NCBI GenBank assembly: GCA_002737345.1
Contig: NSIK01000018.1
Location: 66,417 to 130,416, forward strand
Source of the DNA: Nitrospirota bacterium
GTDB taxonomy: Bacteria; Nitrospirota; Nitrospiria; Nitrospirales; Nitrospiraceae
Direction of reading: 5' to 3'
Length of the DNA: 64,000 nt
The notes below the pieces were generated by a model, which made no database searches, had not been told where the DNA came from, and saw only the letters and a program-made list of their open reading frames with translations. The translations under genes were made by a program, and so were the position numbers. Shown piece after piece: positions 1 to 7,442 of this stretch (positions within the stretch are counted from its first letter, which is position 1; every line of letters starts with the position of its first letter).

Positions 1-531
1 CGCAGGGTGTACCGTCCGCAACTCGATCGGCTCCTCTGATTTTGGGACCATTGCGTTGTAGGAAAAGCCGCCGATCAGAACTGGCAACAGGACCAGATAG
101 GCATACCGCAGTAGTTTATTCGCCCCACTCTGGGCATCCAAAATGTTCATAATCGGCTGCTTGAACTTCTTCCAATCTTCTTCGTTCGCAGAGACCCACA
201 TAAAGACGGCGATAAGTGAGACCGTCCCGTACATCGCGCGAACACTGAAAGGAATCGGGGGATAGACGCGGAACTTCAGGTACAAGAGGATGAAACACCA
301 AAAGGCAATCCCCTGCCAGAAGCGAGGGAACGCCATCCCCATGGTACCCAGCATGTAACTTAACCCTGTAAACCCCGCCACAAACAGCGTGAGTTCAAAG
401 AGCACTTGCATGGGCATGTAGCCTTCGACCAAGCGCACGGTATTTGACGGAACGATATCCAGAATCATTCCCGTAAGCAGGAGTATTCCAATTACTCCTA
501 TGAGTGCCGCGACTGACATTAATGCTTTCAT
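1..531 (-). CDS. Membrane protein of the bd-like oxidase operon (3' end missing)
   Basis: The reading frame is open from an ATG at 531 to the left edge of the window (177 codons), so the C-terminus lies outside. A strong Shine-Dalgarno (AGGGAG) sits about 8 bases before the ATG. The first 20-odd residues form a hydrophobic segment, and at least three more membrane segments follow, the last near the window edge. No CxxCH motif is visible in the part present. It follows the diheme cytochrome gene by 43 bases on the same strand and is the last visible gene of the oxidase operon. That position suggests a membrane partner of the oxidase or its cytochrome. I do not recognise the family, so the role is inference. 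Confidence 0.75.
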   Translation of the reverse strand, partial: MKALMSVAALIGVIGILLLTGMILDIVPSNTVRLVEGYMPMQVLFELTLFVAGFTGLSYMLGTMGMAFPRFWQGIAFWCFILLYLKFRVYPPIPFSVRAMYGTVSLIAVFMWVSANEEDWKKFKQPIMNILDAQSGANKLLRYAYLVLLPVLIGGFSYNAMVPKSEEPIELRTVHPA

Positions 532-574
532 CGGCGAACTCCCTTTGCTCAACAAAAGAGGTAGACAGATAAGA

Positions 575-1888
575 TTATGAAATCTTCGGCGGCGGCGAGC
601 CCGCCTTCACCTGCGACAGATAATCGACGATCTTTTTCAACGCCCCGGCGCTGAGCTTCTGCCCAAACACCTTCGGCATCGTATTGTCCGGGAATGGCTT
701 CACCACATAGGCACTCGGTGACACGATTGACTCCATGATGTAGTCCGGAACGGTCTTCGCGTCGCCCTTATAATCCGCACTCTTGATGCGAAGCGGGGCA
801 TTCGTCCCCTCTTCGAGCTTGGGGCCGATGGTGCCGACCGCGCCCGGGATACCGGGGATCGTGTGGCAGGCTACGCACTGGGCCTTCGCGAAAATCTGAT
901 CGACCGGCTCCGTACCGTCCGCCAGCAAAGCACTGGGCGGCCCGGCGGCCTTATCATCCTGCTGCTTCGGACGATCCGCCTCTGGGACAAACTTCTCATA
1001 CGACTTAATGATCTCTTCGTATGTCGGAGCATCGCGCCCTTCACGGATATAGAACCAGGTGTCCACAGCGGCCAACTCTGGAAGGCTCAACGAGATTGGA
1101 GGCTTGTGGATGGCCGGCATCGGGCTCTCTTTATCGTTCGTGCCCTTGACACCGTAGCCCGCGACAACGTAACAGCTCGGGCACGAGTGGGACTCAGCAA
1201 TATACTCCTGGGCGTTTTCGGCAGTCCCAGCCCCAGGGAAGGACTCTTTCTGCGCGTATTCTCTGGCCAGCGGCTTGCCCTTGTTGTACTTCGGATCTTC
1301 TATCCGTTCCTTACCGGCACGCTCAGGAAGGCCGTCCAGGTTTGGCGCGCGCTCGCCCAACATCCCCTTGTGGAAGGCGTGACAGAGCGGACACTGCCCT
1401 TTCCCGATTGCGCCCTGCACCTTGTTCTGCCCGATGCCGCCAAAAATGATTTTTTCGCCTTCGTCCGCCAGCTGCTGCGCCGTCATCGACTCGAACTGAA
1501 TCTTCTCTTCCTTGGGAGGAAAGCCGCCCTCTACCTGTGGTAGCCAATTCCCATATCCTGAAAGGCCAGCAGCGACCAGGAACATGAAACCACCGATCTT
1601 GAGGAGTGCGGCCTGGTTAGGGAAATAGATCCCCATCATGAAACACATCGCCGTAATGAGCACCAAAGAAACCGGCAACATCCGGTTCGCGCCGTAAAAG
1701 CTCGTCTCGTAATGCGCGATTGCCAGCAACAACATAAACGCGGCAAGCATCCCGATGGAGAGCTTGAACATCGCACGCTTCTTTGCTACGGAATCGCTGA
1801 TAGTCACCAGTGAGTATACGAGGAGGCTCGCCAGGAGCACGAGGAGCGGCCACCCTATTGAGATCGCTTCTTTTATCAGATCGCCCAC
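575..1888 (-). CDS. Membrane-anchored diheme cytochrome c
   Basis: 437 residues from a GTG at 1888, chosen because AGGAGG lies 8 bases upstream; a longer frame to 1951 has no such site. Four hydrophobic segments (roughly residues 8-115) form an N-terminal membrane domain. Two cytochrome c domains follow. The CPLCH motif lies at about 166-170 and CVACH at about 338-342, each with a later Met-Pro sequence that could supply the axial methionine. A third CxxC (CPSCY, about 236-240) lacks the histidine and is not a heme site. The gene lies 81 bases downstream of the bd-like oxidase on the same strand. The likely role is electron transfer at the periplasmic face between a quinol or cytochrome pool and the oxidase. 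The direction of electron flow is not visible in the sequence. Confidence 0.88.
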   Translation of the reverse strand: MGDLIKEAISIGWPLLVLLASLLVYSLVTISDSVAKKRAMFKLSIGMLAAFMLLLAIAHYETSFYGANRMLPVSLVLITAMCFMMGIYFPNQAALLKIGGFMFLVAAGLSGYGNWLPQVEGGFPPKEEKIQFESMTAQQLADEGEKIIFGGIGQNKVQGAIGKGQCPLCHAFHKGMLGERAPNLDGLPERAGKERIEDPKYNKGKPLAREYAQKESFPGAGTAENAQEYIAESHSCPSCYVVAGYGVKGTNDKESPMPAIHKPPISLSLPELAAVDTWFYIREGRDAPTYEEIIKSYEKFVPEADRPKQQDDKAAGPPSALLADGTEPVDQIFAKAQCVACHTIPGIPGAVGTIGPKLEEGTNAPLRIKSADYKGDAKTVPDYIMESIVSPSAYVVKPFPDNTMPKVFGQKLSAGALKKIVDYLSQVKAGSPPPKIS

Positions 1889-1969
1889 AGTTTTATCCTC
1901 CTGAGGTTTGGATAGGAGGGAGGCACGTGCACCGTGCCCCTCTCCCTCCAACCAAAATCCTAATGATGA

Positions 1970-3883
1970 TTAGTGGCCCCCAGCTGGCTGAGGGGCGCCG
2001 CCTAGAACTCCTGCCTTCGCTTCAACTGGCGCCTTTTTTATCCCGAGGCTGCCGAGCCAGAAGACAAAGAGGATGCTGATCCAGAAGAACAACACATTAA
2101 ACGAAATCATGTTCGCCGCGAATCCCACCGTATGGGTATACGCCCAGGGTGAGTTATCGCGCATGATCTCATTCACGTGCCAGAACAATCGGACCGATGA
2201 GCGGATGTAGCCCATCAATCCCATCATCCAGGTAAAGGCCGTCGCGAGCATGATCAAGGCATATTGCGAGCGGGCGGAAATCTTGCCCCACTCGATAGGT
2301 CCCATCTGCTTGGCGCCCTTCATCATGAAGCTATTCAGCGCAAACATGAAGAAGAGGCAGGACAAGGTTGTCGCCACCTGAGGCACCGACAAGCCGACCC
2401 GCACATTGGCCGGGATGTAATAGCCGAGGACCGCAAGCCCGATAATATTGAAATAGGCGCAACCGAAGAAGGTGCCCATGAAAATATTGCCGAACTTCGA
2501 CCAGGATACCGTCGAGACCTTATTGCCTCGCATGTACCAGACGAAGCTAAGAATGGTAGTGGTGATAATGACGTTGATACCACCATTCTTGGCCGACATG
2601 ACGCCATAGTTCCCCAGCACCGGGTGCTGCTGCCCGCCCATCGCCTTAAGCTCAGCTGGAGTCATGACGATCGTGTGGGGAGTAATGAACACCAGGTAGC
2701 CGCAGCAGAGCACGAACACGAGATACTTAATGTACCGTTGATACTTCTCCGCACCGCGCATCCGACCGAGCGCCTGCCAGAGATAGTAATTGGTGCTCAA
2801 GAAGAGAATGCCGATCATCGTGGCTTGGATAATGAAGAGCCAGGCCAGGAGGCCGCCCATGAGCGTAATACCCATCTGCTGACGGTAGGCATACACTTCG
2901 CGCATCAGCCAGTAACCCGCGAATGGCAAGGGGATCAAGAAAGCCACGCCGAGCGCCATGGCGATATATCCCATCCAATCATAGTGCGCGCGGTCTTCAT
3001 CCGTCTTGGAGGCCAGGAATTTATAGGCCGCGTAGGCCGCCACGACACCACCGCCGAACGCCATGTTACCCAAAATGCGGTGCACGTTGAGCGGGTTCCA
3101 GAGCGCGGTATGGATGACGTGCCAGATGTTCCCCAGGTACCGGCCCTGTTCATCCACGCCGGCTGGCGACATCATAAAACCGATCCAGGAGTTCGCCAGG
3201 AACATGAGCAAGGTGCCGATCACGTTCAAGATCACGGACATGCTCAAATGAATCCACTTGAGGAACCCTTCCTTCATCTTGTCCCAACCGTAATAGTAGA
3301 TATAGAGCGTGCCGCTCTCCGCTACAAACATCAGTGCATAGATATGCATGACCGGGCGGAAGATGCTGGAGAGATAGCCGAAGAATGCCGGATAGAGCGT
3401 CAGAAAGGTGAAGATCAGGATACCGCCAAGAATGGCGGTCAGCGAATAGGCCGTTAAGCTGATCTTGATGAAGTCATAGGCGAGCTGGTCATACCGTTTC
3501 CCCATCACCCTATCCTTCGTCACCACCCCCATAAACTCGATGACCATGCAAAAAATCGGAACCGCGAGCACGAAACTTCCGTAATAAAGGTGCTGCTGAT
3601 TCGCAAACCAGAGCAACACGCGGCTCTCGAAATTGTACCGAGGATAATCCCGAGGACCATCAACCGTCTTTGGCGCAGGCGCACCGACCACGATACCTTC
3701 CGTCTTATAATAGACGTCTCTCCCCTTCTCGACCTTCGCGTCACCATCCTTCTTCACCGCATCAGGCGCATCAGCACCCATAGCTAGTGACGGAAGGGAT
3801 ACGGCGATGGGGAGCAGGAGAAGGCCAATCATCGCGCAGAGCGCCATGATTGAGAACAGCTTCTTCCCGGCTACTAAACCCAT
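1970..3883 (-). CDS. Cytochrome bd-like oxidase, large subunit (copy 1)
   Basis: 637 residues from the ATG at 3883, which has AAGGAGG 6 bases upstream; an in-frame ATG 12 codons earlier has no such site. A signal-like segment is followed by about 60 polar residues and then a polytopic domain of roughly 14 membrane segments. Conserved elements shared with the second copy at 7443-9314 include the WF..QQH motif near residue 98, an NPLNVHR motif, the PFAGYWLMR motif, a TPHT motif and a KAMGG...HPV...GVMSAKNG block. The canonical CydA quinol-site GRQPW sequence is absent, so this is the diverged bd-like type known in Nitrospirota, not ordinary cydA. It is co-oriented with two tiny membrane proteins and a diheme cytochrome c. 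Terminal oxidase function is inferred from family and context. Its electron donor and real substrate are unproven. Confidence 0.88.
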   Translation of the reverse strand: MGLVAGKKLFSIMALCAMIGLLLLPIAVSLPSLAMGADAPDAVKKDGDAKVEKGRDVYYKTEGIVVGAPAPKTVDGPRDYPRYNFESRVLLWFANQQHLYYGSFVLAVPIFCMVIEFMGVVTKDRVMGKRYDQLAYDFIKISLTAYSLTAILGGILIFTFLTLYPAFFGYLSSIFRPVMHIYALMFVAESGTLYIYYYGWDKMKEGFLKWIHLSMSVILNVIGTLLMFLANSWIGFMMSPAGVDEQGRYLGNIWHVIHTALWNPLNVHRILGNMAFGGGVVAAYAAYKFLASKTDEDRAHYDWMGYIAMALGVAFLIPLPFAGYWLMREVYAYRQQMGITLMGGLLAWLFIIQATMIGILFLSTNYYLWQALGRMRGAEKYQRYIKYLVFVLCCGYLVFITPHTIVMTPAELKAMGGQQHPVLGNYGVMSAKNGGINVIITTTILSFVWYMRGNKVSTVSWSKFGNIFMGTFFGCAYFNIIGLAVLGYYIPANVRVGLSVPQVATTLSCLFFMFALNSFMMKGAKQMGPIEWGKISARSQYALIMLATAFTWMMGLMGYIRSSVRLFWHVNEIMRDNSPWAYTHTVGFAANMISFNVLFFWISILFVFWLGSLGIKKAPVEAKAGVLGGAPQPAGGH

Positions 3884-3963
3884 GGGATACCTCCTTAATG
3901 CATTCCGAAAAAGACTCATCGCGATCTCTGCAAACTCAACTCAACATAGAACGACCCCAAGGC

Positions 3964-4086
3964 CTACTTCCGGAACAGATACCAGAAGTCCAGGCCCTGC
4001 GAATCCATCAAAAAATGGTCAACCGCTGTGAAATAGGCAACGCAAATCACCAGCGACACGACGACATAAACGATTGTCTGGCCCAT
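3964..4086 (-). CDS. 40-residue single-span membrane protein of the oxidase operon
   Basis: ATG at 4086 to TAG at 3964-3966. A strong Shine-Dalgarno (TAGGAGGG) lies about 6 bases before the ATG. Residues 3-20 form one hydrophobic helix (TIVYVVVSLVICVAYF), and a polar, aromatic tail ending FRK follows. It sits 80 bases upstream of the bd-like oxidase and 60 bases downstream of a second 40-residue membrane protein, all on one strand. Single-span peptides of 30-40 residues (CydX, CbdX) are known subunits of classical bd oxidases. By analogy this could be an accessory subunit, but there is no clear sequence match to CydX. The ribosome site, length and position are seen; the role is inference. Confidence 0.75.
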   Translation of the reverse strand: MGQTIVYVVVSLVICVAYFTAVDHFLMDSQGLDFWYLFRK

Positions 4087-4146
4087 CAGACGCCCTCCTA
4101 CAACTTGCAGACGTTCAAAAAATCACAGCAACCCAGCGGCCCGCAC

Positions 4147-4269
4147 TTAGCAGGGGCACTGAATTCCTGCGAGCCAATAAAAAAACCACAACCCCATTGC
4201 ACAAGTGATGTAGAAAATCATCCGACCGACCTTGACCATAAACTCGCTATCCACCGTTGCGGTTGCCAT
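4147..4269 (-). CDS. 40-residue single-span membrane protein, first gene of the oxidase operon
   Basis: ATG at 4269 to TAA at 4147-4149, with an excellent Shine-Dalgarno (AAGGAGAT) 5 bases upstream. The peptide begins MATATVDSEF. A hydrophobic helix spans about residues 17-36 (MIFYITCAMGLWFFYWLAGI), and it ends in CPC. It is the first gene after the consensus promoter at 4421-4449, with an untranslated leader near 145 bases. The C-terminal cysteine pair is distinctive and could be a redox or metal site, but that is a guess. It differs in sequence from the other 40-residue protein at 3964-4086. It may be a small oxidase subunit or an assembly factor. Confidence 0.75.
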   Translation of the reverse strand: MATATVDSEFMVKVGRMIFYITCAMGLWFFYWLAGIQCPC

Positions 4270-4393
4270 CGTATCTCCTTCTCCTGATGGGAAAAAACAA
4301 CTACCTAGGTCGTATCAGCGAATCTCTTGACACGCAGACGCCCGTAATGTTATTCAAAATTCGTTACCGTCCACAAAAATCAGGGGAAAATCG

Positions 4394-4498
4394 ATGATCA
4401 AGAATTCAAAAGTGTTTGACATTATAGTTTTGGCCGGAATGGTTGTCAATATAATTTTGGCCGTGTTTCTAATTCTCTATCACTTTGATTTCTTGTAG
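4394..4498 (+). CDS. Possible 34-residue hydrophobic peptide (doubtful)
   Basis: ATG at 4394 to TAG at 4496-4498 on the plus strand. AGGGGA lies 6 bases before the ATG. A TTGACA box at 4327-4332 has only a poor -10 match 18 bases later. After MIKNSKVF nearly the whole peptide is hydrophobic, ending LILYHFDFL. It overlaps the strong minus-strand promoter at 4421-4449, whose AT-rich DNA could by chance encode hydrophobic residues. It may be a small membrane peptide or nothing. Confidence 0.25.
   Translation: MIKNSKVFDIIVLAGMVVNIILAVFLILYHFDFL
4421..4449 (-). promoter_or_regulatory. Consensus sigma-70 promoter of the bd-like oxidase operon
   Basis: Read on the minus strand, TTGACA (4444-4449) and TATAAT (4421-4426) are separated by exactly 17 bases. 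Both hexamers match the consensus at every position. The predicted start of transcription is about 145 bases ahead of the first small membrane-protein gene (ATG at 4269). Confidence 0.8.
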
Positions 4499-4530
4499 AT
4501 TTCTAAGGCGTTCCCACTTCAATCCCGTCC

Positions 4531-5409
4531 TCATTTCGTGCCGGAAACTGCACAGCGAAACCCAATTGTTTCATCGCGAAAGTCGGGAACCATTTTGCTC
4601 CGGCTAGTGATGCGAATATCGGCCCCTGTTGTCGCATACCCCCCACCTCGAAGCGCCCGATAGGTACCGGAATCAGGGCCCTGCGGGTTTTGCTCGGATG
4701 CCGAGGTGAAATAACTTTCCGCGTACCAGTCAGCCACCCACTCCATCACATTACCGGCTCCATCCATGACGCCGTAGGGACTCGTATCGGTTGGAACGAC
4801 GCCGACAGATGCCGCAACCTCATGGCCGTCCTGCACTCTGGCCCAATTTGCTCCGCCTGGCTGCTCTGTATTTCCCCAGGGCCAGAGCCGACCATCGGTT
4901 CCTCGCATGGCCTTCTCCCATTCCGCTTCCGTCGGGAGCCGCCGCCCTTTCCACAGACAATACGCCTCCGCATCCTCCCATGACACATAGACTACAGGCT
5001 GATTCAGCCCGCGCATCTTACTCATATTCTTCGCATAGCGGGAAGGGGGGCCAGACTTACGATGGCCCGTCGCCTCCACAAATTGCTGATACTGAAAATT
5101 GGTCACTTCATACCGATCGATCGCAAAGGCATCGAGCAGCAAGGTGCGCTGCGGGCGTTCATCGAATCCGTCATGATCGGTCCCACGGATGAAGGGGCCA
5201 GCCGGAATCGTGACCAGCTCTTCCTGGACCGGCTCTTCCCGAATAACCTGGGCAGGGTCGATCGGGGCCAACGGAGCCCCATCCGTAGAATCGCGCGGGG
5301 AATCCTCAAACGGCGTTAAGGTGGTGCCGCGGATGATCCCCATGATAGGGAGCGCAGCAAAGGCGAGGACGGCAAGAAGAAACAGGACCTTGAATTTAGT
5401 TTCGAGCAT
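4531..5409 (-). CDS. FGE-sulfatase-fold protein without catalytic cysteines (copy 1)
   Basis: 292 residues. An N-terminal hydrophobic segment (about 8-26) anchors or exports the protein. From about residue 65 it follows the formylglycine-generating-enzyme (SUMF1) fold: IPAGPFIRG near the start, YEVTNFQYQQF, a PVVYVSWEDAEAYC block, RRLPTEAEWE, GNVMEWV and a closing IGFRCA. The pair of cysteines that carries out catalysis in true FGE lies before the last block in the family. Here that stretch reads ITSRSKMVPDFRD, with none. Formylglycine formation is therefore unlikely, and a binding or structural role outside the membrane is more plausible. It is the last gene of the run, 5 bases downstream of a paralogue. 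Confidence 0.85.
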   Translation of the reverse strand: MLETKFKVLFLLAVLAFAALPIMGIIRGTTLTPFEDSPRDSTDGAPLAPIDPAQVIREEPVQEELVTIPAGPFIRGTDHDGFDERPQRTLLLDAFAIDRYEVTNFQYQQFVEATGHRKSGPPSRYAKNMSKMRGLNQPVVYVSWEDAEAYCLWKGRRLPTEAEWEKAMRGTDGRLWPWGNTEQPGGANWARVQDGHEVAASVGVVPTDTSPYGVMDGAGNVMEWVADWYAESYFTSASEQNPQGPDSGTYRALRGGGYATTGADIRITSRSKMVPDFRDETIGFRCAVSGTK

Positions 5410-5414
5410 GTCTG

Positions 5415-6341
5415 TTATGGGGCCGCGGGGCTATCTCCAACCTCCAGATCGCCGGCACAACGGAACCCGATCGTAATATCCGCCCGCCAATGTTTTGCGG
5501 TAAACCGCTTGGAGAGCCGCGCATTATGCTCGGTCTCCCGCCAAGACCCTCCCCGCACGACCTTCAAATCCTCTGTCGCCTCAGGCCCCTTCGGATCACG
5601 GTAGGGCGCTTGCTGGTAATACTGCTCGTCATACGAATCCGCAACCCATTCCGCGACATTCCCGGTCATGTCATAGATGCCATAGGGGCTTCGCCCGGAC
5701 TCGAACAATCCGGGAGGCGCGAGATACCGATACCCGTCTTCGCTCCCGTCAACATTGGCATTGGCGCGGCCGCTAATAAAGGTATCGCCCCAGGCATACT
5801 TCCTCTTCCCCTCGCCACGACCGGCCTTTTCCCATTCCGCTTCGGTAGGGAGGCGCTTACCGGCCCATTTGCAATAGGCCCCAGCCTCGTCCCAGGTGAC
5901 GCTCATCGCTGCAAACTCCGGCTTCAGCAGCTTGGATTGATCATCTTCGAACACTTCGATCTTGGGCAGCGGCCGCTTCGTCATTTTGGCAAACCGGGCA
6001 TATTCCTCTTGCGAAACCTCTTTCTTGTCGAGGTAGAAGGCCTTGAGAAACACCTGCCGCTCCGGCACTTCGTCCGGGTCCCCATCCTTGCTGCCCATAA
6101 TGAAGGGCCCTTCCGGGACCTGCACCATCTCGCGACCCTCGTCGCCGATCTTCGTTTTGTACATGGAGTAATCCTGCGACGGCACGCTGCTCCGCGCAGA
6201 ACGAGCCTCGGTCTTGATCGAGAGGACCAACTCTTTCATCTTCTTCGCCTTGTACGACTCGTTGACCATCAAACCGATCAGCAGGAAGAACGAGGCAAAG
6301 ACAAAAATGATTGAGCCGATGAGGACCTTCTTATTTTCCAT
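5415..6341 (-). CDS. FGE-sulfatase-fold protein without catalytic cysteines (copy 2)
   Basis: 308 residues. An N-terminal membrane segment (about 7-26) is followed by a lysine-rich linker and then an FGE fold from about residue 74. Recognisable blocks are VPEGPFIMGS, KEVSQEEYARF, SVTWDEAGAYCKW, KRLPTEAEWE, GNVAEWV, RGGSWR and IGFRCAG. As in its neighbour, the catalytic cysteine pair is missing: the stretch before IGFRCA is RLSKRFTAKHWRADI. The paralogues are adjacent and probably arose by tandem duplication. The position next to a bd-like oxidase gene suggests a periplasmic accessory role, which is inference. Confidence 0.85.
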   Translation of the reverse strand: MENKKVLIGSIIFVFASFFLLIGLMVNESYKAKKMKELVLSIKTEARSARSSVPSQDYSMYKTKIGDEGREMVQVPEGPFIMGSKDGDPDEVPERQVFLKAFYLDKKEVSQEEYARFAKMTKRPLPKIEVFEDDQSKLLKPEFAAMSVTWDEAGAYCKWAGKRLPTEAEWEKAGRGEGKRKYAWGDTFISGRANANVDGSEDGYRYLAPPGLFESGRSPYGIYDMTGNVAEWVADSYDEQYYQQAPYRDPKGPEATEDLKVVRGGSWRETEHNARLSKRFTAKHWRADITIGFRCAGDLEVGDSPAAP

Positions 6342-6347
6342 CGCGTC

Positions 6348-6746
6348 TCAGGCTCCTTCAATTGTGCGTGACACGGAAGAATCAGCCGATTCGAATGCGG
6401 CCTTCTTGGCCGCGCGCATATCCAGCAGCATAGAGACCTGCACCCCGAGAAACCCGCCCATAGCAGCGCCAGCCCCGGCGCCCACGGATATTCCCTCCGG
6501 CCCGGTAATGAACCAGGCCAACAGTCCGCCCAGCACTGTGCCTACCAAAATACTCGCTAGAAAACGTCGTCCACCCATAAAGCCGATGACCCCCCCGAAC
6601 AGGAGCCCGGCCCCGCTCGCGACCGGCAGGATGCCGCCGCCCATGATGACCCCGATAAGCGTCCCGACGGTTCCCATCACGGCCACGCCGAACAGGATAT
6701 CGGGCACCTTCATCGACCAATCTTGTTCCGTGCCGAATTCGACCAT
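6348..6746 (-). CDS. Small glycine-rich membrane protein
   Basis: 132 residues with four hydrophobic segments rich in Gly and Ala ([50 protein letters not shown]), resembling glycine-zipper membrane proteins. The C-terminal tail is charged. It lies 6 bases upstream of the second FGE-fold gene and 20 bases downstream of the DUF3047 gene, so it is almost certainly in the same transcript. I do not recognise a specific family. Confidence 0.7.
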   Translation of the reverse strand: MVEFGTEQDWSMKVPDILFGVAVMGTVGTLIGVIMGGGILPVASGAGLLFGGVIGFMGGRRFLASILVGTVLGGLLAWFITGPEGISVGAGAGAAMGGFLGVQVSMLLDMRAAKKAAFESADSSVSRTIEGA

Positions 6747-6766
6747 GTTAACTGCACTCCAGTGCT

Positions 6767-7423
6767 CTAATGTGCTGCGCTGACCACCAGCGACCCGAAA
6801 TCGATTTCGACGCCAGGCCCAGCAATGATCGAAATGCCCCAGGCTTTGGCAGCCGGCTCATGTTTGTGAATCCGCTTGAAGTCTTCATAGACGTTGACCC
6901 GCTCTTCAACCCATTGCCCGACATCCTTAGTGCCGCCCTGGACTACGATCTCCGCGCCGCTAAACATGCCCCCCTCGCTCAGTAGTCCCTCAGGCTTGGT
7001 GGCGCTCCAGATATACTTTGTGAAGACAGGGATGAACATCAAATCCGTATCCAGCGAGGCATAGATCGCCGCGATCGGCTCCGTTCCCGCCGCGGCTTTA
7101 TTCAATCGCCAGCGCCAGGTGAGGACAGGAAAGGCCTTCGGGTCCCAATCGATCTTCTTTTTCTTGATCCGCTGGCCCGCATCCTTGGCCGCCAGAAAAT
7201 TCACGCCGTTTTCAGTCTGGATCTTATAGGCATCGCGCCCCTTGGAATGGCTCCGTTGATTTTCATGGTCCCAATTCAAGGGGAACCCGTCCGGATCTTT
7301 CGCTTGAAAGCTCTCTAAGACCAAGGATTCGTTTTGCGCCGAGGCCGCGCTCTGCATCATGAAACTTCCACAGAGCACCAGCCAGACTGCGAGACATCTC
7401 TGAATCATTACCCCTCGATTCAT
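6767..7423 (-). CDS. Secreted DUF3047 family protein
   Basis: 218 residues. The signal peptide is clear (positively charged start, hydrophobic core, AASAQ cleavage region near 28-30). The mature part matches the DUF3047 pattern: FPLNW near its start, VLTWRWRLN in the middle, a Y-IWS motif and a closing hydrophobic beta strand. The family has no established function. The ATG at 7423 is preceded by GGAG. The gene starts 19 bases after the stop of the second bd-like oxidase. Confidence 0.8.
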   Translation of the reverse strand: MNRGVMIQRCLAVWLVLCGSFMMQSAASAQNESLVLESFQAKDPDGFPLNWDHENQRSHSKGRDAYKIQTENGVNFLAAKDAGQRIKKKKIDWDPKAFPVLTWRWRLNKAAAGTEPIAAIYASLDTDLMFIPVFTKYIWSATKPEGLLSEGGMFSGAEIVVQGGTKDVGQWVEERVNVYEDFKRIHKHEPAAKAWGISIIAGPGVEIDFGSLVVSAAH

Positions 7424-7442
7424 ACTCCAACCCTTTCACTGT

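Noticed and set aside
1150-1185. Third heme site in the cytochrome c (CPSCY)
   Set aside because: The histidine needed for heme attachment is replaced by tyrosine.
863-1543. Long plus-strand frame opposite the cytochrome c gene
   Set aside because: The minus-strand frame has CxxCH motifs and a ribosome site; the plus-strand product is unstructured and arginine-rich.
2264-3457. Plus-strand frame of 397 codons opposite the bd-like oxidase
   Set aside because: The composition (His- and Arg-rich) is that of an antisense shadow, and the minus strand encodes a conserved oxidase.
4531-6341. True formylglycine-generating enzymes for a sulfatase
   Set aside because: Neither protein has the catalytic cysteine pair and no sulfatase gene is in the window.
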